DNA of 64,000 bases, taken from Veronia nyctiphanis. Lineage in GTDB: Bacteria > Pseudomonadota > Gammaproteobacteria > Enterobacterales > Vibrionaceae. Positions 13,515 through 21,769 of this stretch are shown piece by piece. The notes beneath the pieces were generated by a model. It was not told the DNA's origin and did no database searches. It worked only from the letters and a program-made list of their open reading frames with translations. The stretch spans positions 11,496 through 75,495 of the forward strand of contig NZ_PEIB01000018.1 in assembly GCF_004116385.1 (NCBI RefSeq), read 5' to 3'. Both the position numbers and the translations under genes were made by a program. Each line of letters opens with the position of its first letter. Position 1 is the stretch's first letter.

Positions 13515-13988
13515 ATGATTGGATTTGTTTCTGCCTTATCCGCCTCGCTCGCGATCATTATTTTGGTCACCATCAGTGCGTTGGTGGGTTATATCGAGTC
13601 GATTTTCCCTACTCATGGCCTGATAAAGATCAACGAGAGCAAATATCGCTATGTGATGAAAGGCTATTACATTGACGAAAAGCTGCTGAGAGAAGTCATT
13701 CTCACCGTCGATGATGTGGGACTGACAGAAAAGGTCGGCTCATACCAGACAGGCTGTAACTATGGGTTTAATACCAGCGAGCGTGAGATGACGGTGATAC
13801 CGACCTTCAATTACGTCACCTTGAACCAATATTTTTCCAGCTCGATGCCGATCGACAACATCATGGTCATAGAGGAAAAAGGACAAATTAACACGTGTTT
13901 CATCGACATAAATCTCGGTGAACGTGTGTTGCCGGGCTCAGAAGAGACTGAGCAACCCGAGACAGTGAAGGAGGACGAGAATGGATGA
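13515..13988 (+). CDS. Small membrane-anchored protein, aspartate-less MotB/SiiA-like paralogue
   Basis: This 157-residue protein has one N-terminal membrane helix (FVSALSASLAIIILVTISAL, residues 4-23) followed by a periplasmic part of ~125 residues with no domain I recognise and two cysteines. The helix resembles that of the next gene product (FVDALASALIVMVLVSIFFL) position by position. Here Ser6 stands where the next protein has an Asp. I infer that the two are paralogous stator-type subunits, this one unable to carry protons. It lies 3 bp after the adaptor gene and overlaps the next gene by 8 bp, so the genes are surely cotranscribed. Function is unknown. Confidence 0.7.
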   Translation: MIGFVSALSASLAIIILVTISALVGYIESIFPTHGLIKINESKYRYVMKGYYIDEKLLREVILTVDDVGLTEKVGSYQTGCNYGFNTSEREMTVIPTFNYVTLNQYFSSSMPIDNIMVIEEKGQINTCFIDINLGERVLPGSEETEQPETVKEDENG

Positions 13989-14436
13989 TGACAGCCTAGC
14001 CCCCTTCGTCGATGCGTTGGCATCAGCACTGATTGTAATGGTGCTGGTTTCTATTTTTTTCCTCGTCCAAACGGCAATGACTGTGCAGGAAAAAGCCAAA
14101 CTGATTGTCATTAACGACAAACCTATCGAAGAGAGTGAGCCTGCACCCAACCCTATTGTATTTCGTGAGTTGATAAACATCGACCTCGACAATAACACGC
14201 TGACTTACTTGCTCAATTTCAAAATGGATGAACAGTTAATCACGCAAATCCGCAGCCAGATGTTGTCCGGTCAGACGGTAGAAATCACCGTGACCAGCTC
14301 AGATGCTGAGAAGAAAAGTGTGGTGAACATGCTGCGCTTTCTTGGGTTTATGGATTTGCCCGACGAAATAGATGTGAAAACAAAGATTGAACAGTCTGAC
14401 AAGCTTCTGTCGACATTAAGCTGGGAGATAAATTGA
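13981..14436 (+). CDS. MotB/ExbD/SiiA-like proton-channel subunit
   Basis: This 151-residue protein has a short acidic N-terminus (MDDDS), then one membrane helix starting PFVDALASALIVMVLVSIFF with an aspartate (Asp11) at its cytoplasmic end. It ends in a ~115-residue periplasmic domain. A single membrane Asp at this position is the proton-carrying residue of MotB, ExbD, TolR and Salmonella SiiA. The periplasmic part is too short and diverged for a confident OmpA-like peptidoglycan-binding fold. The stop overlaps the start of the MotA/SiiB-like gene by one base (TGATG). Together the pair should form an inner-membrane proton channel serving the secretion system. The family call is an inference from topology, the Asp and the context. 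Confidence 0.72.
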   Translation: MDDDSLAPFVDALASALIVMVLVSIFFLVQTAMTVQEKAKLIVINDKPIEESEPAPNPIVFRELINIDLDNNTLTYLLNFKMDEQLITQIRSQMLSGQTVEITVTSSDAEKKSVVNMLRFLGFMDLPDEIDVKTKIEQSDKLLSTLSWEIN

Positions 14437-16238
14437 TGCACTTTCTAGGAATCTTATTCTACATTTGTATCCCACTTGGGGTATACATGGTGGATACGAC
14501 GCGTTCATTCGTCATGCAGTCGCTTGAATTGTCTCCTGAAATCACCATATTGATCATCATTGCGTTTGCCTATCCGCTGATATTATTTTTTGCGGTAATG
14601 GCGTATCACCTGACAGATAACCGACGCTTCTCGCTCGAATACTACAAGGGACAGGTTAACCTCTGTTCATCGCTCTGTGTGTCTTTCGGTCTGATTGGTA
14701 CCTTTGTTGGCCTTGCCTTGATGATTGAAGGTATCGCCTCAGGTATGGGTGTCGAAGGTGATTTTTCGACCAAAATGGCATCACTGCTCGGCGCGATCAG
14801 CTCAGCCATGGATGCAATGTCACTGGCCTTCCTGACGTCTATTTTGGGTGTCAGCGCCTCAGTTGCGATTCTCTTCAGTACTAACTTCTTCAGCTCGTAC
14901 TTTCTGACTCATGGCCCCAGCAATGAGAAAGAAGGTTACCGTGCGACGGCGGCAGGCGGCTCGGGTTCATCAACCACCAATATTGTGGTTAATAAAGACT
15001 CGGAAGAAAGCATCATAGTGATCAAAGATGCGCTGCGTGAATCGCTCGAGATGATCTCCAGCAAAGAAAAGGTGTGGTCAGATTTATTCCTGCTGATGCA
15101 GAAAAGCTCCGGCTCAACCGTCGTTGATCAACTGAACAAAATACTTTATCGCAACAATCAGCTCGTTGAGCTGATGTCTGAGCAAATCAAGCAGATGCGT
15201 CAGGAGCAGTCGACAGGTCTTGAGGGTATTCAGGTCTCGATGAAGAAAAATGCCGACCAGCTGTCGGATGATTTCACCCAAGTGTCGACGGCGCTGGATA
15301 CGGTGTCTTCCTCGGTGGAGAAAATGAACGAGGTAGTGGCTGAGAGTCAGAATATGACATCGGCAGTCATTGAGAAAACCAGCAACCAAATGACAGAAGT
15401 GATCAACCGAAACCTCAGAGAGCTGAGCAAGGTTGCTGAGATCCTTGGCGATATTCGCCTCGCGGTTGCGGTACCGATTGAAGACGCACTGAAAGATGCG
15501 CTCCGCCAGAATGTATTTACCTTGATGTTCCAACCTGTTTTCCATGGCAATGGAGAAGTGAAGGGGGCAGAAACCTTCTTACGCTGGGAGGACCCGGTGC
15601 GTGGTTCGGTGTTAACTCGTGACTTGCTTGATGCTGCAAGAGAGGCTGACTTGTTAAATGATGTCGACCGTTGGGTAATGGTCAACGCGATTCGCCAGCT
15701 CTCTAAGTGGTACTTCGATGGAAAATGGCAAGACTCGTGGCAGCTTTCGATTAACTGCAGCAGCGAACGCCTGCTCTTCCCGTTGTTCATGGCCGAGCTG
15801 ACCTCTGAGCTGGAGAAAGCCAAGATCCCGCCGAAATTGCTCGCCTTTGAAATCACCGAACAAACCATCATGGATAACCCTGAAGCAGTCAATGACAAGA
15901 TGATGCAATTGCACCGTCTGGGTGTCAGTGTCTATCTTGACAACTTTGGTACAGGCTTCACGTCGCTCGGCAACCTGAGAAACATGGATATTGACCGGGT
16001 GAAAGTCAGCCGAACTATCACAGATGGTATGACGCAGGATTTATCCGGCGTCACCTCAATCATCCGCTCCATCATGGTTATTGCCAACGAAATGGATCTC
16101 AGTGTGTCTGCTGAAGGCATAGAGACCAAAGAACAGATGGAGTTGCTCAAACGTGAAGGTTGTAGCATGTTCCAGGGTTACTACTTTGGACGACCTAAGT
16201 CACCGGAAGAGTTCATTCTCGAATACATCAGAAACTGA
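14436..16238 (+). CDS. MotA/ExbB/SiiB-like channel subunit fused to a degenerate EAL domain
   Basis: This 600-residue fusion has membrane helices near residues 3-20, 35-57, 78-100 and 125-150. They include the stator signatures GLIGTFVGLALMI (85-97) and AMSLAFLTSILGVSASVAI, typical of MotA/ExbB/TolQ. Residues ~190-345 form a cytoplasmic coiled coil and ~355-600 an EAL domain. The EAL core keeps Glu379 (AETFLRW), Asn440, Glu472, Asp502, Lys523, Glu560 and Gln580. But EAL reads ETF, and the second Asp of DDFGTG is Asn503. Enzyme activity is therefore doubtful and c-di-GMP sensing more likely. The ATG at 14436 is preferred over TTG at 14433 because it gives the TGATG overlap seen elsewhere in the operon. 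It probably couples c-di-GMP level to proton-driven control of adhesin export or retention. Confidence 0.88.
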   Translation: MHFLGILFYICIPLGVYMVDTTRSFVMQSLELSPEITILIIIAFAYPLILFFAVMAYHLTDNRRFSLEYYKGQVNLCSSLCVSFGLIGTFVGLALMIEGIASGMGVEGDFSTKMASLLGAISSAMDAMSLAFLTSILGVSASVAILFSTNFFSSYFLTHGPSNEKEGYRATAAGGSGSSTTNIVVNKDSEESIIVIKDALRESLEMISSKEKVWSDLFLLMQKSSGSTVVDQLNKILYRNNQLVELMSEQIKQMRQEQSTGLEGIQVSMKKNADQLSDDFTQVSTALDTVSSSVEKMNEVVAESQNMTSAVIEKTSNQMTEVINRNLRELSKVAEILGDIRLAVAVPIEDALKDALRQNVFTLMFQPVFHGNGEVKGAETFLRWEDPVRGSVLTRDLLDAAREADLLNDVDRWVMVNAIRQLSKWYFDGKWQDSWQLSINCSSERLLFPLFMAELTSELEKAKIPPKLLAFEITEQTIMDNPEAVNDKMMQLHRLGVSVYLDNFGTGFTSLGNLRNMDIDRVKVSRTITDGMTQDLSGVTSIIRSIMVIANEMDLSVSAEGIETKEQMELLKREGCSMFQGYYFGRPKSPEEFILEYIRN

Positions 16239-16326
16239 TTTTTGCTTTAGGCGTCGTGCATTTTTCGATGCTACGCCTTATCTCTATCGTTTTTGGTGTT
16301 TCTGAGGTTGAAAAAGGCAAGTGTCT
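16239..16326 (+). other. Intercistronic stem-loop before the ABC gene
   Basis: An imperfect hairpin, GGCGTCGTGCA at 16250-16260 pairing with ATGCTACGCC at 16268-16277, lies between the channel-EAL gene and the ABC gene. There is no immediate U-run, so it is more likely a processing or attenuation element than a full terminator. Confidence 0.35.
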
Positions 16327-18270
16327 ATGAAATCGAATATTGAACAGTTAGTCAGAAGTACGCACGCCCGATTTGACTGGGACCTTTTCTCGCGTCTGGA
16401 TAGCGAGAACGTTGATGCATTCCTTTCTGATATCAATGACAACTTCTCTGATCCTTTGTTCGAGTACCATCTTCACAGAAAACTGGTGTCAAATGTAGAA
16501 GATCTCCCTGAAGCCTTTGTCACGCTGGGTTACGACTCGATGTATGTTTATCGGACCGGGAATACCTATGTCAGCGAGGGCGTGGGTAAGGTTGACCCTG
16601 AAACACTGATCGCGAAAGAGATTGTTTATATTCAGGACTACCCCAAGAAGATGTCTGGCAAGGGCTTTGTCGAAGTCATTTATGCTCTCTATCCAAAAGT
16701 GAATTTTTTCCTGCTGGCCACCGTGCCCTTTGTGATCATTCCTGCTTTTTATTCAAACTTGTTTAACACCCGCCTTATCTTCAATGACATGGTCACTACT
16801 TTGTTCTATGTCACCATGGCCTTTCTGCTTCTCTGGGGCGTTGATTATGGGATGAAAAAGGTCATCAAACATCGCCACCTTAATCGTATTGACGAAAATG
16901 CGCTGAAAATAGAGCGTTACATGCTCAGTATTGTGCCGTATTTACCCACGGGCAGCGCCTTGATGAAAGTTCGGACCATAGAATCAAACAGGAAGACGAT
17001 TTGGGAGAATATCTCGGGTGTTATTGTCGACTTTGTCAGTATTTGTCTGGTTGTCGGGATCCTCTTTGCCTTCATTGGTTTTTATGCGTTTGGCCTTGTG
17101 CTGTTTTATTTTGGCGTGATGTTAGCGGCAACCTACATGCGTTACCGCAATTACACCATGTACATTGAGCTTGAGGCCGCGCAGCAAGACTTGTTGGCTG
17201 AGCGGATTTCATACTACAAAAACAACACTCATTTACGTTTTCTGGATGGTGCGGCCACATTGGACAGCTTCGAGCAGTCCTGCAAAAAGTCGTACCATTC
17301 TGATCACGGCATCACCAGTTTTAATTTCAACTGGGATGAACTCGTCAGAGTTACAACGTTCCTCGCCAGTACTGTGCTGTTCACTGTGATCTTCTTTTCA
17401 TCGAAATCAAACCCTGAAATTTTCAACGTACTGATTGCCTGTTTGATCCTTAACGGGCGGGTTGCGTCATCCGTCGTTAGTTTGGTGACTAAGTCGTTCT
17501 TTATTTTGGTGTCGACGTATCACATGAATACGGCGCTGAAAGATGTGTTTGAGTCCTTCGACGACAAGCTGTTTTCAAAAGGAATGCAGTTAGACAAGAT
17601 TAACCGCATCAGCCTAAACAATGTCGCGATCATGACCGATGAGAAAACGCTGGTGCAGGACATCAGCGCGAAGTTCACCAAAGGTAATATTTATGGATTC
17701 TACGGTAACGTAGGCTCGGGTAAATCAACATTGATGCAGACGATTCTGCGAAACCACCATAATTATTCTGGCAGTATCGTTTTCAATGATTTCTATAATG
17801 TCAGAGATATCGACCCAAATGTATTTGGCAAACGCGTTGCGTATTTAGACCCATCGTCAGACTTTCTGAAAGGCTCACTGTATTCCAACTTCTATGTCCG
17901 TGGGGTGAGAGATACTGGCCAGATTGCCAAGGTGTGTAGCAGCATTTTCCCTGATGCGATGATTGATTACGAGTTTGTCTTTGTCCGAGACATCACGACG
18001 ATTCCTATGTCTACAGGACAAAAACGTAAGCTTCTACTGATGATGACATTGAATAAATCGAAAGAAGTGGTGGTGTTGGACGAAGCGTTCATCAACATGT
18101 CTGTCGTCGACATTGCTCAGTTGATCGTGTTCTTGAAAACAGAACTTAGCCACGCGATCGTGTTTATCGTCAGTCATGACAGACAAATTCTTAATCAGCT
18201 CGATAATCTTTTCGAGATCCGTGACGGTGGCATGACGAACATTAAGAACTCCATTGTGAAGGTGGTGTAG
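16327..18270 (+). CDS. Type I secretion ABC transporter (SiiF/LapB-like)
   Basis: This half-transporter of ~647 residues would drive export of the adhesin. A soluble N-terminal domain (about 1-130) lacks an evident C39 catalytic Cys, as in adhesin exporters that do not cleave a leader. Membrane helices lie at about 135-180 and 230-280 and again near 340-390. The nucleotide-binding domain has Walker A GNVGSGKST (~residue 459), signature MSTGQKRK in place of LSGGQ (~560), Walker B VVVLDEA (~580) and H-loop VSHD (~615). The usual Q-loop glutamine is not obvious (VAYLDPSSDFL). The ATG at 16327 is chosen over GTG at 16321 because AAGG at 16314-16317 sits about 9 bases before it. It is separated by 88 bp from the preceding gene but clearly part of the same locus. 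Confidence 0.87.
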   Translation: MKSNIEQLVRSTHARFDWDLFSRLDSENVDAFLSDINDNFSDPLFEYHLHRKLVSNVEDLPEAFVTLGYDSMYVYRTGNTYVSEGVGKVDPETLIAKEIVYIQDYPKKMSGKGFVEVIYALYPKVNFFLLATVPFVIIPAFYSNLFNTRLIFNDMVTTLFYVTMAFLLLWGVDYGMKKVIKHRHLNRIDENALKIERYMLSIVPYLPTGSALMKVRTIESNRKTIWENISGVIVDFVSICLVVGILFAFIGFYAFGLVLFYFGVMLAATYMRYRNYTMYIELEAAQQDLLAERISYYKNNTHLRFLDGAATLDSFEQSCKKSYHSDHGITSFNFNWDELVRVTTFLASTVLFTVIFFSSKSNPEIFNVLIACLILNGRVASSVVSLVTKSFFILVSTYHMNTALKDVFESFDDKLFSKGMQLDKINRISLNNVAIMTDEKTLVQDISAKFTKGNIYGFYGNVGSGKSTLMQTILRNHHNYSGSIVFNDFYNVRDIDPNVFGKRVAYLDPSSDFLKGSLYSNFYVRGVRDTGQIAKVCSSIFPDAMIDYEFVFVRDITTIPMSTGQKRKLLLMMTLNKSKEVVVLDEAFINMSVVDIAQLIVFLKTELSHAIVFIVSHDRQILNQLDNLFEIRDGGMTNIKNSIVKVV

Positions 18271-18438
18271 GTGGCACGTTGAGATACTTACGTGGCTTCT
18301 TGCGCCTCCAATTTACGTTGATTCTCGTATTTTAGGCGCAGTTTCGAGCGTGTTATCGCGTAATCTGACCTTCTTTGATCAGGACCGATGCAAAACCGTT
18401 ATCACCTGAGCGATAACCACGGGTGACAGGTAGAAGAA

Positions 18439-19077
18439 ATGGGTGTCAGTTTTCCACGTTGGTGTGTTTTCGTCGTCTTCATGTTGACTGGCTGCGAGTC
18501 CGGCCCGAAACAGAATGCTTATTCAGGTCCTGATTCCGCCAAAGTGCCAATCACTTCCGTTGTTTTTCCTTCCGACATTGAGCAACGTGTATTTTCACTG
18601 CGTCGAAATAATCTTCACCCTCAACAGACACAACAATTTATTACATCTATTGAATCAATAACGGTCACTGACATCCCTTTTTTTGTCTACAGCGATTCAA
18701 CGTCTAACGAAGAAAAAGAACAAAAAAAAACAACCTTGTGGTTTGATGTCGATTTGTATCAAAACAGCCAATCTCACCCTTATACCAAGCAATCTGTGCA
18801 GTGTGACTCTAACGGTGTGGAGAGTTGTCAGGGACTCAGTAGCTACCAACTATCGTGTGATAAGATTTCGTCAATTGCGGTGTTAAATTTCCGAATTACC
18901 TCGGTCAGTGACGACGCTGTGATCATGAATCGTGACTTCAGAGTGAGGAGCGAGGAAGATACTTGCAAACAAAAACGCGCCGTCGGCGGTCGTTCACCTG
19001 GCGAGCTCTTGGATCCTCTCTTTCGGCAAGTGGCGGTTGAATTGCAGTTGCTTGTGGATATCGCCAGTAGTCAGTAA
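18439..19077 (+). CDS. Lipoprotein of unknown function downstream of the T1SS
   Basis: This 212-residue protein has a short hydrophobic signal and lipobox LTGC (Cys19), so it should be lipid-anchored; Glu at +2 favours the outer membrane. No known domain is recognised. Its mature part has six cysteines and a hydrophilic middle (EEKEQKKTT) encoded over a run of nine A at 18722-18730. It follows the ABC gene by 168 bp on the same strand and is closed by a strong terminator, so it may be the last gene of the secretion locus. A link to adhesin export or anchoring is only a guess from position. Confidence 0.7.
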   Translation: MGVSFPRWCVFVVFMLTGCESGPKQNAYSGPDSAKVPITSVVFPSDIEQRVFSLRRNNLHPQQTQQFITSIESITVTDIPFFVYSDSTSNEEKEQKKTTLWFDVDLYQNSQSHPYTKQSVQCDSNGVESCQGLSSYQLSCDKISSIAVLNFRITSVSDDAVIMNRDFRVRSEEDTCKQKRAVGGRSPGELLDPLFRQVAVELQLLVDIASSQ

Positions 19078-19108
19078 AAAGCGCCCGAAAGGCTCGGGCG
19101 CTTTTTTG
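19075..19108. terminator. Bidirectional Rho-independent terminator
   Basis: GCGCCCGA (19081-19088) pairs with TCGGGCGC (19094-19101), with AAAAA before and TTTTTT after. It sits between the convergent lipoprotein and metalloprotease genes and can serve both. Confidence 0.9.
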
Positions 19109-19120
19109 TTTACACAGCGA

Positions 19121-21769
19121 TTATGAGCAATCTCCTAGTTTCTTCCAAACACCCCATTGTCCGGTTGACGAAGGGTTTTCTCCCTGTGTCCACCATTTGG
19201 CTTCATACTCAGCGTTGTTGTGCTGCACTTTATCACCCGTTAGGTAGACCGCACTTTCGTCCCAGACAGGCGACGAACAGTTATTGTCAGAACCGCCACT
19301 GACACTGAATGTTTCGCTCGCGGTATCGGTTAGGCCTTCTTCATCAGTGACGGTTAAAGACACTGTGTAAGTACCTGATGTTGCGAACGTGTGACTCGGT
19401 GAGGCTTGTGTGGACGCGCTGCCATCTCCGAAGTCCCATGCGTAGCTGGCGATAGGTTTATCATCGGTGGATTGATTGGTAAAAGACACACTCAAACCGG
19501 AAACCGTTTTTGCAAAAGCGGCGTTAGGTGTTTGGTTATCACCATTGCCACCATCCCCTGAACAATCTCCGACTTTATTCCAGACATTGCTGTATACATC
19601 GGGCGCAGCGCCAGTCGACCACCATACCGCCTCATAGATATGCCCTTTGAACGAGACACGGTCACCTTTGCTATAGGAAGTTGTTGCACTCCAGGCCTTT
19701 ACATCACACGTCGTTGCGTCATCTTGGACTGTGACGGTTGAGGTTACTGAATCTTCTAGTCCTTCTTGATCTAGCACTGTCAGGCTTACGTTATAACGTC
19801 CGGCCGATGCATACGTGTGAACAGGATTCACGTCAAATGACTCGGCACCGTCGCCAAACTGCCATTGGTGAGAGGTTACTGCTTTATCGTCAGTTGCGGT
19901 GCTGGTGAATCTTGCCGTCAGCTTGTCGGTTGTTACGTTGAACTGCGCGTCAGGTGCCGTGTTGTCAGTGCCTGATACGACAGTTACGGACTTACTGATG
20001 GTGTCAGATAGTCCTTCCTGATCTGCAACGCTGAGCGTCACTGTGTAGGTGCCTGATTCTGCGTAAGCATGAAGAGGGTCTTTGATGTTAGAGGTTGTCT
20101 GATCACCAAAACGCCAAGAGTAGCTGACAACCCCTTTATCGTCAGTCGACGCATTGATGAAGTTGACAGAGAGACCGGACTTCTGCGTGGTGAAGTCAGC
20201 ATCCGGTGCCTGGTTCTCGCCCGTTCCTTTACCGGAGAGGGTTCCACTGATTGTGTAGTATCCCAGCGATGAATATTTGGAGAAGCCGTGTTGTGGTGTG
20301 CCCTCAGCACCGCCTGAAATGACCAGTGAGTAGTCACCTGCGTTGAGGCTTTCATTGAAGGAGGCACTGCGGTCAACAGGGTTGTTTGACTGAGCCACTG
20401 TCTGACCTGCACTGTTACGAATAACAGCGGAAACATCCAGCAAGCCACCACCAATATGCTCAGCGCGATCAATCGACAGATTTACCCGACCTCCGTTTTC
20501 GCCAATGGTGAAAGTGAAGGTATCTGAATCTGTATTTCTTTCAATCTGGCCGCTATTGTTCTCTGCCAGTACGGCACCTGAGGCAGAGATATCGAGTGGC
20601 TTAGTACCTGATATATCATCGGACTTGAAAGGAACAAAGCGTTGAAGAATGGCGAAGTCATCTTCACGGTTGGATGCGCCGTTATATTCACCTTTACTCC
20701 ATTGATAAAGTGGGTCGCGCCAGTTGGTACCAAACCAGATGTTACCCATAACAGGCACCCACTGGTAATCTGCGATGCCTTCATGGTATTCGCCACCCGG
20801 CTGGCCGCCGTCATGGCTAAGGTGGAACAGATGGCCAAACTCATGGGCGGCGATACGGCCTTGCCCGTACGCATCATCTTCTCGGTAAAGAGTACAGAAG
20901 GTGGATGTGCCAAACGCGAACGCGCACGAAGAGCGACCTGTCTGACGATACATGGTACCGCCACCACGTTTACTTGGCGCAGCGCGGTTATATATGTCTC
21001 TGTCCGTCGTGACGTTGATGTCCAGCATGGAAAAGCTGGCAGCGACAATCTGCCATGTGGTCCAGATGAACTCTTTTGACACATCATAGGGTTCGCCATT
21101 TGCCATCACATTTCGTGTGTCTATCAGCAGGACATACTGAGAGCCTGGTCGGCTTTGCAGTTTACCAACATGCTCGCCATTGTAATCACCGATATGAGGG
21201 GGCGCATCCTCCGCAGCGGGGAGCGAAAATTGCGCGCCAGCCGGTACATCACGGTGTGAGTGGTTGCCGAAGTGACAATCTGGCAAGACATCGGTTTTGG
21301 CAATTGCAGATACCGAGACTTCACCATTCTCTGTACGGTATTCGTAAGCGTCGTTGTCATTCAGGATGACCCAGCCATAAACGGCGTCCTTGTTTCCCTG
21401 AAGAATAAACCGCGAACCCGGAATCGAGGCGATTTCACCATCAATAGACAGGGTGCCATCTGCTTCTACGAAAAGGTTTTCAGTGACAGCAGTCAGTAAT
21501 TTCCCCTGACTGTCTGGTAGTGTTAGTTCCGCACCTGCAAGACTAAGGGGCTTACTCGACAAAGCACTCCTTGACAGAGCTGACGGCGCGATTCCGACAC
21601 TTTGAATGAAGGCATCGGGTGTTCCCAGCGTAAGTGGTGTCGCTAGGGTACTTTGATCTTGGTTGGCGATGGCGACGTGCGGTGTCGCTGCAATCAGGCC
21701 CAGAGCCAGACAAAGTTGCTTGGTGACATTGTTGATACTGAAACTCACATCCTGTTTTTCCAGTCTCAT
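19121..21769 (-). CDS. Secreted zinc metalloprotease with PPC-like, PKD and chitin-binding domains
   Basis: This 882-residue exported protein has a signal peptide (about 1-35, ending VAIA) and a propeptide-like region. Its catalytic domain has the zinc site HEFGHLFHLSHD (~309-320), an HExxHxxxxxH-type motif. A PPC-like beta domain (~400-510) is followed by PKD domains at ~520-600, 605-690 and 750-830, recognisable by YSWRFGDQ, HQWQFGDG and YAWDFGDG. Two CBM5/12-type modules lie at ~693-740 and 833-882 (YSKGDRVSFKG, EAVWWS; EAKWWTQG). CBM5/12 modules usually bind chitin, so it probably digests protein on chitinous surfaces. It is likely exported by Sec and then type II secretion. It is a single-gene unit ending at the shared terminator. 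The exact peptidase family is not certain. Confidence 0.88.
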   Translation of the reverse strand: MRLEKQDVSFSINNVTKQLCLALGLIAATPHVAIANQDQSTLATPLTLGTPDAFIQSVGIAPSALSRSALSSKPLSLAGAELTLPDSQGKLLTAVTENLFVEADGTLSIDGEIASIPGSRFILQGNKDAVYGWVILNDNDAYEYRTENGEVSVSAIAKTDVLPDCHFGNHSHRDVPAGAQFSLPAAEDAPPHIGDYNGEHVGKLQSRPGSQYVLLIDTRNVMANGEPYDVSKEFIWTTWQIVAASFSMLDINVTTDRDIYNRAAPSKRGGGTMYRQTGRSSCAFAFGTSTFCTLYREDDAYGQGRIAAHEFGHLFHLSHDGGQPGGEYHEGIADYQWVPVMGNIWFGTNWRDPLYQWSKGEYNGASNREDDFAILQRFVPFKSDDISGTKPLDISASGAVLAENNSGQIERNTDSDTFTFTIGENGGRVNLSIDRAEHIGGGLLDVSAVIRNSAGQTVAQSNNPVDRSASFNESLNAGDYSLVISGGAEGTPQHGFSKYSSLGYYTISGTLSGKGTGENQAPDADFTTQKSGLSVNFINASTDDKGVVSYSWRFGDQTTSNIKDPLHAYAESGTYTVTLSVADQEGLSDTISKSVTVVSGTDNTAPDAQFNVTTDKLTARFTSTATDDKAVTSHQWQFGDGAESFDVNPVHTYASAGRYNVSLTVLDQEGLEDSVTSTVTVQDDATTCDVKAWSATTSYSKGDRVSFKGHIYEAVWWSTGAAPDVYSNVWNKVGDCSGDGGNGDNQTPNAAFAKTVSGLSVSFTNQSTDDKPIASYAWDFGDGSASTQASPSHTFATSGTYTVSLTVTDEEGLTDTASETFSVSGGSDNNCSSPVWDESAVYLTGDKVQHNNAEYEAKWWTQGENPSSTGQWGVWKKLGDCS

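Noticed and set aside
20482-21369. ORFs of 97-205 codons on both strands within the metalloprotease
   Set aside because: They overlap the zinc-site coding sequence, which is clearly real in its own frame.
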